Shown here piece after piece: positions 43,386 to 51,344 of a DNA stretch of 63,726 bases. The notes below the pieces were generated by a model. It had not been told where the DNA came from. It saw nothing but the letters and a program-made list of their open reading frames with translations, and did no database searches. Location of the stretch: positions 1 to 63,726 of the forward strand of contig SAQE01000035.1 in NCBI GenBank assembly GCA_004020545.1, in the 5' to 3' direction. A program made the translations under genes and the position numbers. The stretch is from Mesorhizobium sp. Its GTDB lineage: Bacteria > Pseudomonadota > Alphaproteobacteria > Rhizobiales > Rhizobiaceae. Each line of letters starts with the position of its first letter. Position 1 is the first letter of the stretch.

Positions 43386-44882
43386 TCAGAATCTCGGCCC
43401 CGCCACCATCCGCGCGACCCGCGCCATGTCCGCGCTCATCTCGCGGTCGTCGTCGAGCGGGGCGACCAGCGCGCGCACGGCGGCATAGCTGCGTTGCGGC
43501 CCTTCGCCCATGCTGTCGACCACGCCGCGCAATTCCACGCCTGTCGCCGCGAAGATCAGTTCCATCGCAACGAGATAGCGCAGCCGTTCGATGATGCCGG
43601 CGGTCTTGGCCACCACCCGGGGCGCCATCGACGACTGGTCCTCGATGCCGTCCGAAACCGCGAGCGGGCTGAGCGACATCGGATTGGCGAGGTGCCGAAT
43701 CTCGGCCTCCAGTGCGGCGACCGGTTTCTGCAGTTCCGCGTAGCCCTGGCGGCTGCCGCCCCTGGCCGACAGGAAGCGCGGCAGTTCCGCCACCGTCGGC
43801 GACATCAGCTTCATCGAGCGGTTGGCGGTGGCGACCGCGCAATGCGCGAGCGCCTGGCCGAGCTGTTCCCAGGCCAGCGTGAAGGCCGTCAGGTCGAAAT
43901 TGCCGTTTGAAACCACCCGCTCGGCCGCCGGCAGGATCACCGGATTGTCGCCCGAATGGCCGAGCTCGATCTCCGTCGCCAGCCTGGCCTGCTCAAATGC
44001 GTTGATCAGGCCGCCCCACACCTGTGGCACACAGCGGAAGCTCAGCGGATCCTGCAGGCGCCGCGCGGCGGTCTCGTGCCAAAGCCCGCTTCCGGACAGT
44101 TCCGCCCTGAGCCGCGCGCCGATCTCGCATTGCCCGAATGCCGGCCGCGCGGCCAAGGCTTCCTCGTCGATCGCCTTGAGGGACGAGCGGAACGCCTCAT
44201 AGTTGAGGGCCAGGGCCGCCAGCGACCAGTCGATGAGGCAGGCGACGTCTTCGAGGGCGAGGCATGCCGTTCCGGTCGAAAGGCTGTTGGCGACGATGAT
44301 GGCGTGGCCGTCCTTTTCGCGCAGGTCGAGCGGCTCCAGCCCGGCAAGGGAGAGCGCTTCGGCCGCCGACATGATCCTGCCCTGGAACTCGGCCTCGCCA
44401 TCGCCACCCAATGCCCTCGCCATGTGGCCGAGAGGGGCAAGATCCGCCGCCCCGATCGATCCCCAACTGGGAATCACCGGGTGGACACCGGCGTTGAGCG
44501 CCGCAAGCAAGCCCATGACAACCCGCTCGGAGGCGCCGGTGCCGCCGGCGGCCATGCCGGAAATGCGCGCCGTCATCAGCGCCCGCACCGCTTCGGCCGG
44601 CAGGGCCGGGCCGGCGCCCATCGAGTGGCTGAGCGGCACGCTGTGCTGGAAGGCGATCAGATCGGCCTCGGCAAGCGGGGTGTCGACGCAGGCGCCAAGG
44701 CCGGTGGTGACGCCATAGAGCGGCTTGCCGAGCAGAGTAAGGCGCTCGATGAGCGCGCGGCTGGCGCGGATGCGGCGCATGGCCTCTTCGCCCAGCACGA
44801 GGCGGGCGTTGCGCCGCGCGATCTCGGCGACATCGGCCGCGCTGAGCGGCCTGGCGTCGAGGACTATCACCCTGGCTGTCAT
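43386..44882 (-). CDS. Ammonia-lyase (HAL/PAL) family protein lacking the MIO triad
   Basis: This 498-residue protein aligns by eye with histidine/phenylalanine ammonia-lyases. It keeps Tyr56 in LYGVTTGLG, the QHSVPLSHS block and GHSGDNPVI. Active lyases of the family make the electrophile MIO from Ala-Ser-Gly in a GxGASGDLAPL loop. Here the loop reads GSIGAADLAPLGH (residues 141-153): one residue shorter, with no Ser-Gly. MIO cannot form. Some related enzymes eliminate trimethylamine from betaines such as ergothioneine, reportedly without MIO; this is one possible role. The ATG at 44882 replaces a longer frame. It is convergent with fghA. Confidence 0.85.
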   Translation of the reverse strand: MTARVIVLDARPLSAADVAEIARRNARLVLGEEAMRRIRASRALIERLTLLGKPLYGVTTGLGACVDTPLAEADLIAFQHSVPLSHSMGAGPALPAEAVRALMTARISGMAAGGTGASERVVMGLLAALNAGVHPVIPSWGSIGAADLAPLGHMARALGGDGEAEFQGRIMSAAEALSLAGLEPLDLREKDGHAIIVANSLSTGTACLALEDVACLIDWSLAALALNYEAFRSSLKAIDEEALAARPAFGQCEIGARLRAELSGSGLWHETAARRLQDPLSFRCVPQVWGGLINAFEQARLATEIELGHSGDNPVILPAAERVVSNGNFDLTAFTLAWEQLGQALAHCAVATANRSMKLMSPTVAELPRFLSARGGSRQGYAELQKPVAALEAEIRHLANPMSLSPLAVSDGIEDQSSMAPRVVAKTAGIIERLRYLVAMELIFAATGVELRGVVDSMGEGPQRSYAAVRALVAPLDDDREMSADMARVARMVAGPRF

Positions 44883-45128
44883 GTCCTTGCATCTATCCCA
44901 AGATCGGTGCCGCGCAAATGTGCCACGCCGCCCCCTCGACACGGCGCAGTGTCATTGCGGCGCCTGTGCCTCTGGAGTATTTTAGAACTTGATTGGATGA
45001 GACGCATGACCGCCGTCGTTATGGATGCGGTCTGCTTCGATCCCGGCCGATTGTGAACTCTTTAACAGACCTCGACGCCGCAAGCTGCATTGCTGTGGCC
45101 GACAGGTCATAGCAGTTAAGGATTTGCC

Positions 45129-47678
45129 ATGCTGCGATGCTGCGCGTTCCTTGCGGCCTTGATCCTCGTGGGCTTCACGGCGTTCGAAGCCCATGCCGAT
45201 CGCCGGGTTGCCTTTGTGATCGGCAATTCCGAATACCGCGACATCCCGGCCCTCAAGAACCCGGACAAGGATGCCGAGGATGTGTCGAACACGTTCCGGC
45301 TGGCCGGCTTCGACGTGTTCGTCGCCAAGGACCTCACCAAGCTTCAGTTCGAGGAGCAGTTCCGCAACTATCTCGCCGCGGCGGACGGCGCCGATCTCGC
45401 TGTCGTTTATTATTCCGGCCACGGCTTTCAGATCGGCGGCGAGAATTTCCTGATCCCGGTCGATGCCTCGCTGAAGGCCGCGGCCGACATCGAAGTCCAG
45501 GCCATCAAGCTCGATGACGTGCTGGAGCAATTGCGTTCGAAATCGAAGATCCAGGTGATCATCCTCGATGCCTGCCGCAACAATCCGTTTCCGCGCAAGG
45601 ACTATTGGCTGCGGGACCAGCTGATCGCCGCAGGCGGCAGCGGCCTTGCGCAGGTGAAGAGCTCGCTGAACACGCTCATTGCCTTCGCCACCGAGCCGGG
45701 CTCGGTCGCCTACGACGGAACCGGCGACCTCAGCCCCTTCTCGTCCGCCTTTTCCCGCCGCGCGCTGGCGCCCAACCAGGAGATACGCACGGTGATGGCG
45801 GCGGTGCGCCGCGACGTGGTCAAGGCCACCGACGGCAAGCAGGTTCCGTGGGAAAACTCCTCGCTGATCGACGAGGTGGTGCTGATGCGCCGCGCCAGCC
45901 GTCCCGCGCTGCCGCCGGTGCTGGAAAAGGTCGTGCCGTCGGGCATCGGGCCCGTCGCGCTGGACCTGCCCGAACCGGTCGATGTCGATGGCGGTGCGGT
46001 CACCGTCAGCATCGAAAGGCCGCCGGCGCTTGGCCGCTTGATGCTGGACGGCAAGCCTGTCGCAACGGGCGAGCCTATCGCCGGCAAGGACCTGCCGCGC
46101 CTCGAGATGGACGTGCCGAAGGGCTCCGGCGCGCAGGAAGAGGTTGACATGCTGGCCTATGCCACGCGCGACAACTGGGGCGGTCAATCCCAGGGCATCC
46201 TGGTGTTCCGGGTCAAGAATGGCGAGGGCGCCGAAGGCCAGCAGCTCATGGCCTCGCTCGAGGCCGAGCAGAAGCAACAGGTGCTGGAGCGCGGCATCCA
46301 CATCACCGGCGCCGCCGAGGCGATCGAAAAGCGCGACATCAGCGTCCCGGTCGGCGTCGGGCCGGTTCTGCTGAAGCTGGATTTCCCGACCAAGGACCCG
46401 GCGGTCAGCCTGAAGCTCGCGAGCTATCCGGCAACGGGAACGCTGTCGCTGCCGGATCGAACCCTGTCTCCGGATTCCAGCCTGATGGCCGACGAAGTCG
46501 ACCACTTGCGCTACGAACCCCAGATCGGCGCCGTCAAGCCGCTGATCGTCGGCTTCGAAATCAGGGCCGACAACGCTTCGTCCAAACCGGCGACGATGAA
46601 ACTCTCGCCAAGCGTCGAGCCCTGCGACAGGGAGGCCGGCGAGCCTCTCGACCTGCAGGGCGTTGTCCCCGGCCTGTTGCCGAACGAAATCAGCAGCAAC
46701 GCCGTGGACGTCTGCCGGGCGGCGGTGAAGGCCTATCCGGACGTCGCCCGCTTCCGCTACGAGCTCGGGCGTGCCCTGCTCGCGGTCGGCAAGGTCGACG
46801 AGGCCAAGAAGGCGATCCAGGAGGCCGCCGACAGAGGGCATGTTCGCGCCGTGTTCGAGCTTGGCTACCTCAATGCGACGGGAACGGGGATGCCCGCCAA
46901 CCGTAAGCAGGCCAATGCCTTCTACGCGGCGGCGTCCGACAAGGGCGATCCCTACGGGATGACGTCATGGGGCCGAGCCTTGTTCAACGGCTACGGCGTC
47001 GACCGCGACACCGTCAAGGGGCTGGACCTGCTGCTCAAGGCGGCGGCGATGGGCCATACCTACGCCATGAACGATCTTGCCGCGATCTTCACGGAGGGCC
47101 GTAACGGCGTGCCCGCCGATCCGGCCCGCGCCGTGGCCTTCCTCAAGGCCGGCGTCGAGCGAGAGGACATGTATTCGATGAACCTGCTCGGCCGCAATTA
47201 TCTCGCCGGCACGGGGGTCGAGAAGGATCCGAAGGCTGCGCTCTCGCTTTTCCAGAAGTCAATGGATCTTGGCCAGCCCTACGCTCCCGGCAGCCTTGCA
47301 CGCATGTACAGGGACGGTGTTGGCGTGCAGCAGGATCTTGCCGAGGCGCAAAGGCTGTTCGAGCTGGCGACCGACCGGGGCGATCAGTCGGCTGCGTATG
47401 ATCGCGCGGCCCTGGAGATGCAAAAGGGCGACAAGGCCGATCAGGCGGTTGCCGTGCGCTACCTTGCTTTCGCGGCCGCGCTCGATCTTCGCAATGAAAT
47501 TCCGGATGCAAAAAACACGCTGACGAAATTCGGAGCCAAGGCGAAAACGGCGGCTCTGAAACAGATGCGCGGGGAACTCAAATCGAAGATTTCGGCGGAC
47601 GGCTCGTTGGACGATCAACTGGTCAAGACGGCCAGGGCGGTCTGGGAACAAGCCAACCCGCGTCGGGATTTGTTCTGA
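45129..47678 (+). CDS. Secreted caspase-like peptidase with Sel1 repeats
   Basis: This 849-residue protein has a signal peptide (about 1-23), a caspase-like p20 domain (about 25-250), a beta-rich middle (about 260-500), and Sel1-type helical repeats (about 540-780). The catalytic dyad is intact: His98 in YYSGHGFQ and Cys149 in LDACRNNP. Sel1 repeats bind partner proteins. The protein is predicted to be periplasmic. A small lipoprotein gene follows after about 20 bases. Caspase-like proteins are frequent in rhizobia, but the targets are unknown. A second, different caspase-like gene lies nearby at 49500-51122. Confidence 0.88.
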   Translation: MLRCCAFLAALILVGFTAFEAHADRRVAFVIGNSEYRDIPALKNPDKDAEDVSNTFRLAGFDVFVAKDLTKLQFEEQFRNYLAAADGADLAVVYYSGHGFQIGGENFLIPVDASLKAAADIEVQAIKLDDVLEQLRSKSKIQVIILDACRNNPFPRKDYWLRDQLIAAGGSGLAQVKSSLNTLIAFATEPGSVAYDGTGDLSPFSSAFSRRALAPNQEIRTVMAAVRRDVVKATDGKQVPWENSSLIDEVVLMRRASRPALPPVLEKVVPSGIGPVALDLPEPVDVDGGAVTVSIERPPALGRLMLDGKPVATGEPIAGKDLPRLEMDVPKGSGAQEEVDMLAYATRDNWGGQSQGILVFRVKNGEGAEGQQLMASLEAEQKQQVLERGIHITGAAEAIEKRDISVPVGVGPVLLKLDFPTKDPAVSLKLASYPATGTLSLPDRTLSPDSSLMADEVDHLRYEPQIGAVKPLIVGFEIRADNASSKPATMKLSPSVEPCDREAGEPLDLQGVVPGLLPNEISSNAVDVCRAAVKAYPDVARFRYELGRALLAVGKVDEAKKAIQEAADRGHVRAVFELGYLNATGTGMPANRKQANAFYAAASDKGDPYGMTSWGRALFNGYGVDRDTVKGLDLLLKAAAMGHTYAMNDLAAIFTEGRNGVPADPARAVAFLKAGVEREDMYSMNLLGRNYLAGTGVEKDPKAALSLFQKSMDLGQPYAPGSLARMYRDGVGVQQDLAEAQRLFELATDRGDQSAAYDRAALEMQKGDKADQAVAVRYLAFAAALDLRNEIPDAKNTLTKFGAKAKTAALKQMRGELKSKISADGSLDDQLVKTARAVWEQANPRRDLF

Positions 47679-47697
47679 TCAGCAAGGAGGCAATGTG

Positions 47698-47973
47698 GTG
47701 GGTTGGGCATCGAAACAGGCAATCGTTGCAACGATCTTATCCGGCGCTGTCGCCGTCTCGGGGTGCACGACGGTGATGCCGAGGGTCGAGCCGGCGCCGA
47801 CGGCGAAGCATAAGACGAAGGTCGTTCGCACGACGACTACACCAAAGGTCGTCAAGCGGAAGAAGGTCACCGCCAAGAAATTGGTCACGCCCGTGCAGAA
47901 TGAAACCGCGCCTGTCGTCAAACCTACCTTGGGGGGTGATGGCGGCGGTGGTGGTGGCGGCTGGGGCGGATGA
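47698..47973 (+). CDS. Small lipoprotein with glycine-rich C-terminus
   Basis: This protein of about 91 residues has a hydrophobic signal ending in AVAVSGC, a lipobox-like Cys. A Thr/Lys/Val-rich middle follows, with repeats of TTxxKVVKRKKV character, and then a final run of glycines with one Trp. GTG codons at 47695 and 47698 can start it; the second gives better spacing from AGGAGG at 47685-47690. It follows the caspase-Sel1 gene closely and likely shares its transcript. I do not recognise a family. The basic middle could bind nucleic acid, peptidoglycan or acidic surface polymers. Confidence 0.6.
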   Translation: MGWASKQAIVATILSGAVAVSGCTTVMPRVEPAPTAKHKTKVVRTTTTPKVVKRKKVTAKKLVTPVQNETAPVVKPTLGGDGGGGGGGWGG

Positions 47974-48145
47974 GCGTCTACAGCAGCCAGTGGTTCGCCC
48001 TTTTTCGCAGTATTGGCTCCAGACCTCCAGCGTGGCCGGAAACCGCTCACCAAGCAAGGGCAAGTACTCAATGCTCTGGCTTCATGCCGGAAGTGATATA
48101 GGGTTGTCCTGCGAGGGCGGTCCAGGTCGATCCGGCGGAACAAAT

Positions 48146-48712
48146 CTAATAGGCGTCGGCCGCTTGCTGCTGCGCTTCCATCTCCGCCATCTCGATGCCC
48201 ATCTCGACAAAGGCGGAGAGAACGGCAAAGCGGTCCGCCAGCGATACCCGCGCAAGCCCGGCCAGGATTCCCGCGTTGACGGCATGGGCGGGTGGAAATC
48301 CGGTCGCCGCTTGGTCGATGGCCTGATTGCTGTCCCGCCAGCCAGCCGCCAGGGCGATCCAGGAAACGGGCGTTGCCGGCGGCATCTCCACGGCCTGGGC
48401 GACCGCCGCGCGATGGTCGGGGTTGCCGGGTTCGCCCACCCAGTCGTGGACAAGCGCCAGCAATTCGAGGTCGTTGTCGCCGAGGAGCTCCGCAAGGTTG
48501 CTCAGGCACTCATGCGCCCACCAGACCCCGGCCCGCTCGGGCAGCAGATAAGCACAGAAGGTGATTGCCTCTTCGGGGACGCGCCCGGCCAGCAGGGCGC
48601 GGCAAAACTCGATCGAGGGCTGGTCGGTGGGGGTGGCCTTCATATCGCGAGCGATGGCAGGGCAAGCGCCGAAAAGATCCCGCGCCGTCCTGAACCGGAG
48701 CCTGTTGGCCAT
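48146..48712 (-). CDS. Hypothetical protein, DUF6931-like, of a T6SS neighbourhood
   Basis: This 188-residue mostly helical cytoplasmic protein has no signal peptide or membrane helix. Conserved-looking stretches are AITFCAYLLPERAGVWWAHECL (about 49-70) and the Gly/Pro-spaced middle PGNPDHRAAVAQAVEM. It resembles small proteins near rhizobial type VI clusters (DUF6931 type, recalled and uncertain). It lies alone on the minus strand between two plus-strand genes. The 170 bases before its end hold nothing I can name. Function unknown. Confidence 0.65.
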   Translation of the reverse strand: MANRLRFRTARDLFGACPAIARDMKATPTDQPSIEFCRALLAGRVPEEAITFCAYLLPERAGVWWAHECLSNLAELLGDNDLELLALVHDWVGEPGNPDHRAAVAQAVEMPPATPVSWIALAAGWRDSNQAIDQAATGFPPAHAVNAGILAGLARVSLADRFAVLSAFVEMGIEMAEMEAQQQAADAY

Positions 48713-48884
48713 GGCTGCCCGCCCTCACTAGGAATAGAGGTACTGAAACCCCGGCGGGGGCGCTGGTCAAGCCTCAACTTAGCAGACGCAGGCCGCTCTC
48801 AGCGTGTGTTTGTTCACAGACAATCGGCGAGAAATTTGATATGGTTCAAAATAGCGAAATCCGCTCAAACAGGGAGTAACGGTC

Positions 48885-49418
48885 ATGCGGTGGGCCAGTT
48901 CAGCCTTTGCATTGGCGGCCGTGCTATTTTCGACGCACGTTTCCGCTGATCCGCTTCAGAAATCGGAAGACATCGTGAAGTTCTTTGCCGGCCAAGGCAA
49001 TCTCGGCGCGTCGCGCGGGATTTGCGTCGGCACCGAGGAAGAGTGCAAGAGCAAGAACGAGAAGAGCGCGGCTCCCAACAAGACCGGGCTCGACATGATG
49101 ATCAATTTCGCCCTGGATTCCGCCCAGCTCGACCAGACCGCCCGCTCGGAACTCGACGAGTTCGCCAAGGCGCTGAGGGACAACCGGCTGAGCACGTTCA
49201 GCTTCGTCGTAGAAGGCCACACCGATGCTTCCGGTTCGGATCGCTACAATCAGGATCTGTCGCAAAGAAGGGCGCAATCGGTGGCCGCTTTCCTGACGGC
49301 GAACGGGGTTCAGGCTACCCGGCTCGAAGCGATCGGCGTAGGCAAATCGCACCCGCGCGTCGCCAACCCCTACGATCCGGTCAACCGCCGGGTGGAGATG
49401 CGGATCAGGACGGAATAG
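48885..49418 (+). CDS. OmpA-domain periplasmic protein
   Basis: This 177-residue protein has a signal peptide (about 1-21) and a C-terminal OmpA-like domain (about 70-175). The peptidoglycan-binding pattern is VVEGHTDASGSDRYNQDLSQRRAQSV, shown by GHTDASGSDRYNQDLS, and NRRVEMRI. The N-terminal part has a Cys pair (CVGTEEEC) that may form a disulfide. There is no beta-barrel and no lipobox, so it is a free periplasmic peptidoglycan binder. A strong terminator follows. Its link to T6SS is by neighbourhood only. Confidence 0.85.
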   Translation: MRWASSAFALAAVLFSTHVSADPLQKSEDIVKFFAGQGNLGASRGICVGTEEECKSKNEKSAAPNKTGLDMMINFALDSAQLDQTARSELDEFAKALRDNRLSTFSFVVEGHTDASGSDRYNQDLSQRRAQSVAAFLTANGVQATRLEAIGVGKSHPRVANPYDPVNRRVEMRIRTE

Positions 49419-49460
49419 AGGCGCCGGGTATCGGTCGCGCAAACCGCCATACGGCAAACA

Positions 49461-49509
49461 ACGGGAGACGGTCCCAATGGGGCCCGTCTCCCGTTTCTGT
49501 CAGTTTTTG
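49461..49509 (+). terminator. Rho-independent terminator after the OmpA-like gene
   Basis: An 11-base stem ACGGGAGACGG/CCGTCTCCCGT (49461-49471 and 49484-49494) is followed by TTCTGTCAGTTTTTG. It lies between convergent genes and may work for the minus-strand caspase gene in part. Confidence 0.8.
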
Positions 49510-51122
49510 TTGAGCACGCCGCCCACCGCGACTCCAGTGCCGAAGATCAGCGCCTTGGTCAGGAAGTCGTTGTTGTCGTTCGGCGGCGGGCCGTCCTCAC
49601 GAACAACGGTTTCGCTGTTGCGCCTCCGCTGGACAAGCTGCTGTTTCCGGCGCGGCTTTTCGGCCACTGGCTTCAGCGTGCGGGTCTTCTGCACCACAGG
49701 CTTCTTCGGTGGCGTGATGCGCGCCTGATCGGCGGTATTCTTGGCGCGTATTGCATCCATCATCGGGTCGGTCTGGATCGTCAGGAACGCCAGTTGCGCG
49801 CGCGTCAGATAGGTGGTCTGCGGCAGGCCGTTCTTGCCCTGCCAGACGCCGATCGCCTGGCGCGTCTTCGGACCGATATTGCCGTCGACCTGGCCGAGTT
49901 CGTTGCCAAGGGCCTCGATACGAAGCTGCAGGTCGATGCGGCCGTTCCGGTCGAGCCCGATTGCGCCTTCCGTCTGCTCGGTGCCCGGTGTCTGCTTCAT
50001 CTCGTCGGTAATGCCGACGGAGGTGCGCACGGCCGAGCCGGCATTGGCGCTTGCCTCGTTCGTATCGAGGGCCGCGACCTGCTTGTTGCCCGTCTTAGGA
50101 TCCTTCAATTGATCGATGTTGAGCTTGGCCACCGTGGCGAAGCGGCCGTTCGGAAATTGTTCGAGATAGGCTTCGTAGAACGGGATGGCATTCTTCTTCG
50201 AAGCCTCGTCCCAGAGGCGCTGCTCGACTTCCCAGGAAGGCGCTTCGCTGGCCACCGGAGCGGGCGCAGGCGCCGCCGTCGTCTTGGCTGCGTCGGCGAC
50301 GGGTGCCGCGACAGGCGCGGCCTCTACCGCCTGCTTGCCGAGGAAGACCTCGCGCCCCAGCGATGCATTGTGCCAGGGCCGCTGCCGGCCCTGCGTGGCT
50401 TCCGTCACCTCGCCGCGCACACGCGTCAAGGCGCTCTGGATTTCGACGCCGGGCTCGGTCAGGTGCTTGGCCAGCGCCAGCGAATAAGGGCTGTCGACGC
50501 CGTTGCCGTCGAAGGCGATGGCGCCGGGGTCTGTCGCGTAGGCGATGAGCACGCCGCCCGTGCCGACACCGTCGGCCTTCGCTTCGACCGGCGCAAGGCC
50601 GGCGCCGAGCGAGCGGCTCTTCGGCAATGAGGCAGCCAGCGTTCTCGCCAGCGGATTGTCGCGGCAGGCGTCGAGGATGATGACGCCGACGGCCGGATCG
50701 GGCGGCAACGCCGCCATGAACTCGTCGATCTGCACCGTGCGGGTCTTGAGATAGGCCGGCGACGTCAATTCGGCATCGACCGGGATCAGGTAGTTCTTGC
50801 CGTCGACCTGCATGCCGTGGCCGGCATAGAAGATGACGGCGAGGTCGGCATTGTAGGATTCCTCGGTGAAGCGGCTGATCAGGCCATGCATGCCTTGATT
50901 GTCCTGGTCGACGCCTTCGATCACGTCGAAGCCCGCATTGCGCAGCGTCGAGGCGATGAGCTGCGCGTCGTTGGCGGGGTTCGGCAAAGGCACGGCATTG
51001 ACATATTTGCTGTTGCCGATGACCAGCGCGACCCGCTTGGCGTCGGGCGCGGCGGCCTGGGCGCCGAACGCGGCGAGGAAAAACAGGATAAATCCACTCA
51101 CAAGGACGGCGAACGTTTTCAT
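49500..51122 (-). CDS. Secreted caspase-like peptidase with peptidoglycan-binding-like domain
   Basis: This 540-residue protein has a signal peptide (about 1-24), a caspase p20 domain (about 28-270) with His102 in FYAGHGMQ and Cys153 in LDACRDNP, and an Ala/Pro linker (about 280-310). A short helical segment and a PG_binding_1-like domain (about 395-450) follow, then a basic stretch and a final glycine-containing hydrophobic segment. The dyad is intact, so it may cut proteins in the periplasm while attached to the wall. It is downstream of the M23 hydrolase gene in the same direction, across a 222-base gap with no feature I can name. Confidence 0.87.
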   Translation of the reverse strand: MKTFAVLVSGFILFFLAAFGAQAAAPDAKRVALVIGNSKYVNAVPLPNPANDAQLIASTLRNAGFDVIEGVDQDNQGMHGLISRFTEESYNADLAVIFYAGHGMQVDGKNYLIPVDAELTSPAYLKTRTVQIDEFMAALPPDPAVGVIILDACRDNPLARTLAASLPKSRSLGAGLAPVEAKADGVGTGGVLIAYATDPGAIAFDGNGVDSPYSLALAKHLTEPGVEIQSALTRVRGEVTEATQGRQRPWHNASLGREVFLGKQAVEAAPVAAPVADAAKTTAAPAPAPVASEAPSWEVEQRLWDEASKKNAIPFYEAYLEQFPNGRFATVAKLNIDQLKDPKTGNKQVAALDTNEASANAGSAVRTSVGITDEMKQTPGTEQTEGAIGLDRNGRIDLQLRIEALGNELGQVDGNIGPKTRQAIGVWQGKNGLPQTTYLTRAQLAFLTIQTDPMMDAIRAKNTADQARITPPKKPVVQKTRTLKPVAEKPRRKQQLVQRRRNSETVVREDGPPPNDNNDFLTKALIFGTGVAVGGVLNKN

Positions 51123-51344
51123 GGATCAGCCCTCCGCCCCCCAGGGGCGCTATCGGTGTCTGCGCATGCCAAATTCCGCTGGCGACAAAGTCGCTTCTGC
51201 CAAAATGGCTCTCGAGCGTATGTGATCCCGGCCACAGTTTTGGTTCACAAAATAGTTTGCAGCCACACGCTAATGTACCATTCGCGGCCTCGAAAACCAA
51301 TCTGCCTGGGTCGGCCACGGCATCTCCTGGTTCGAAAGCCGGGG

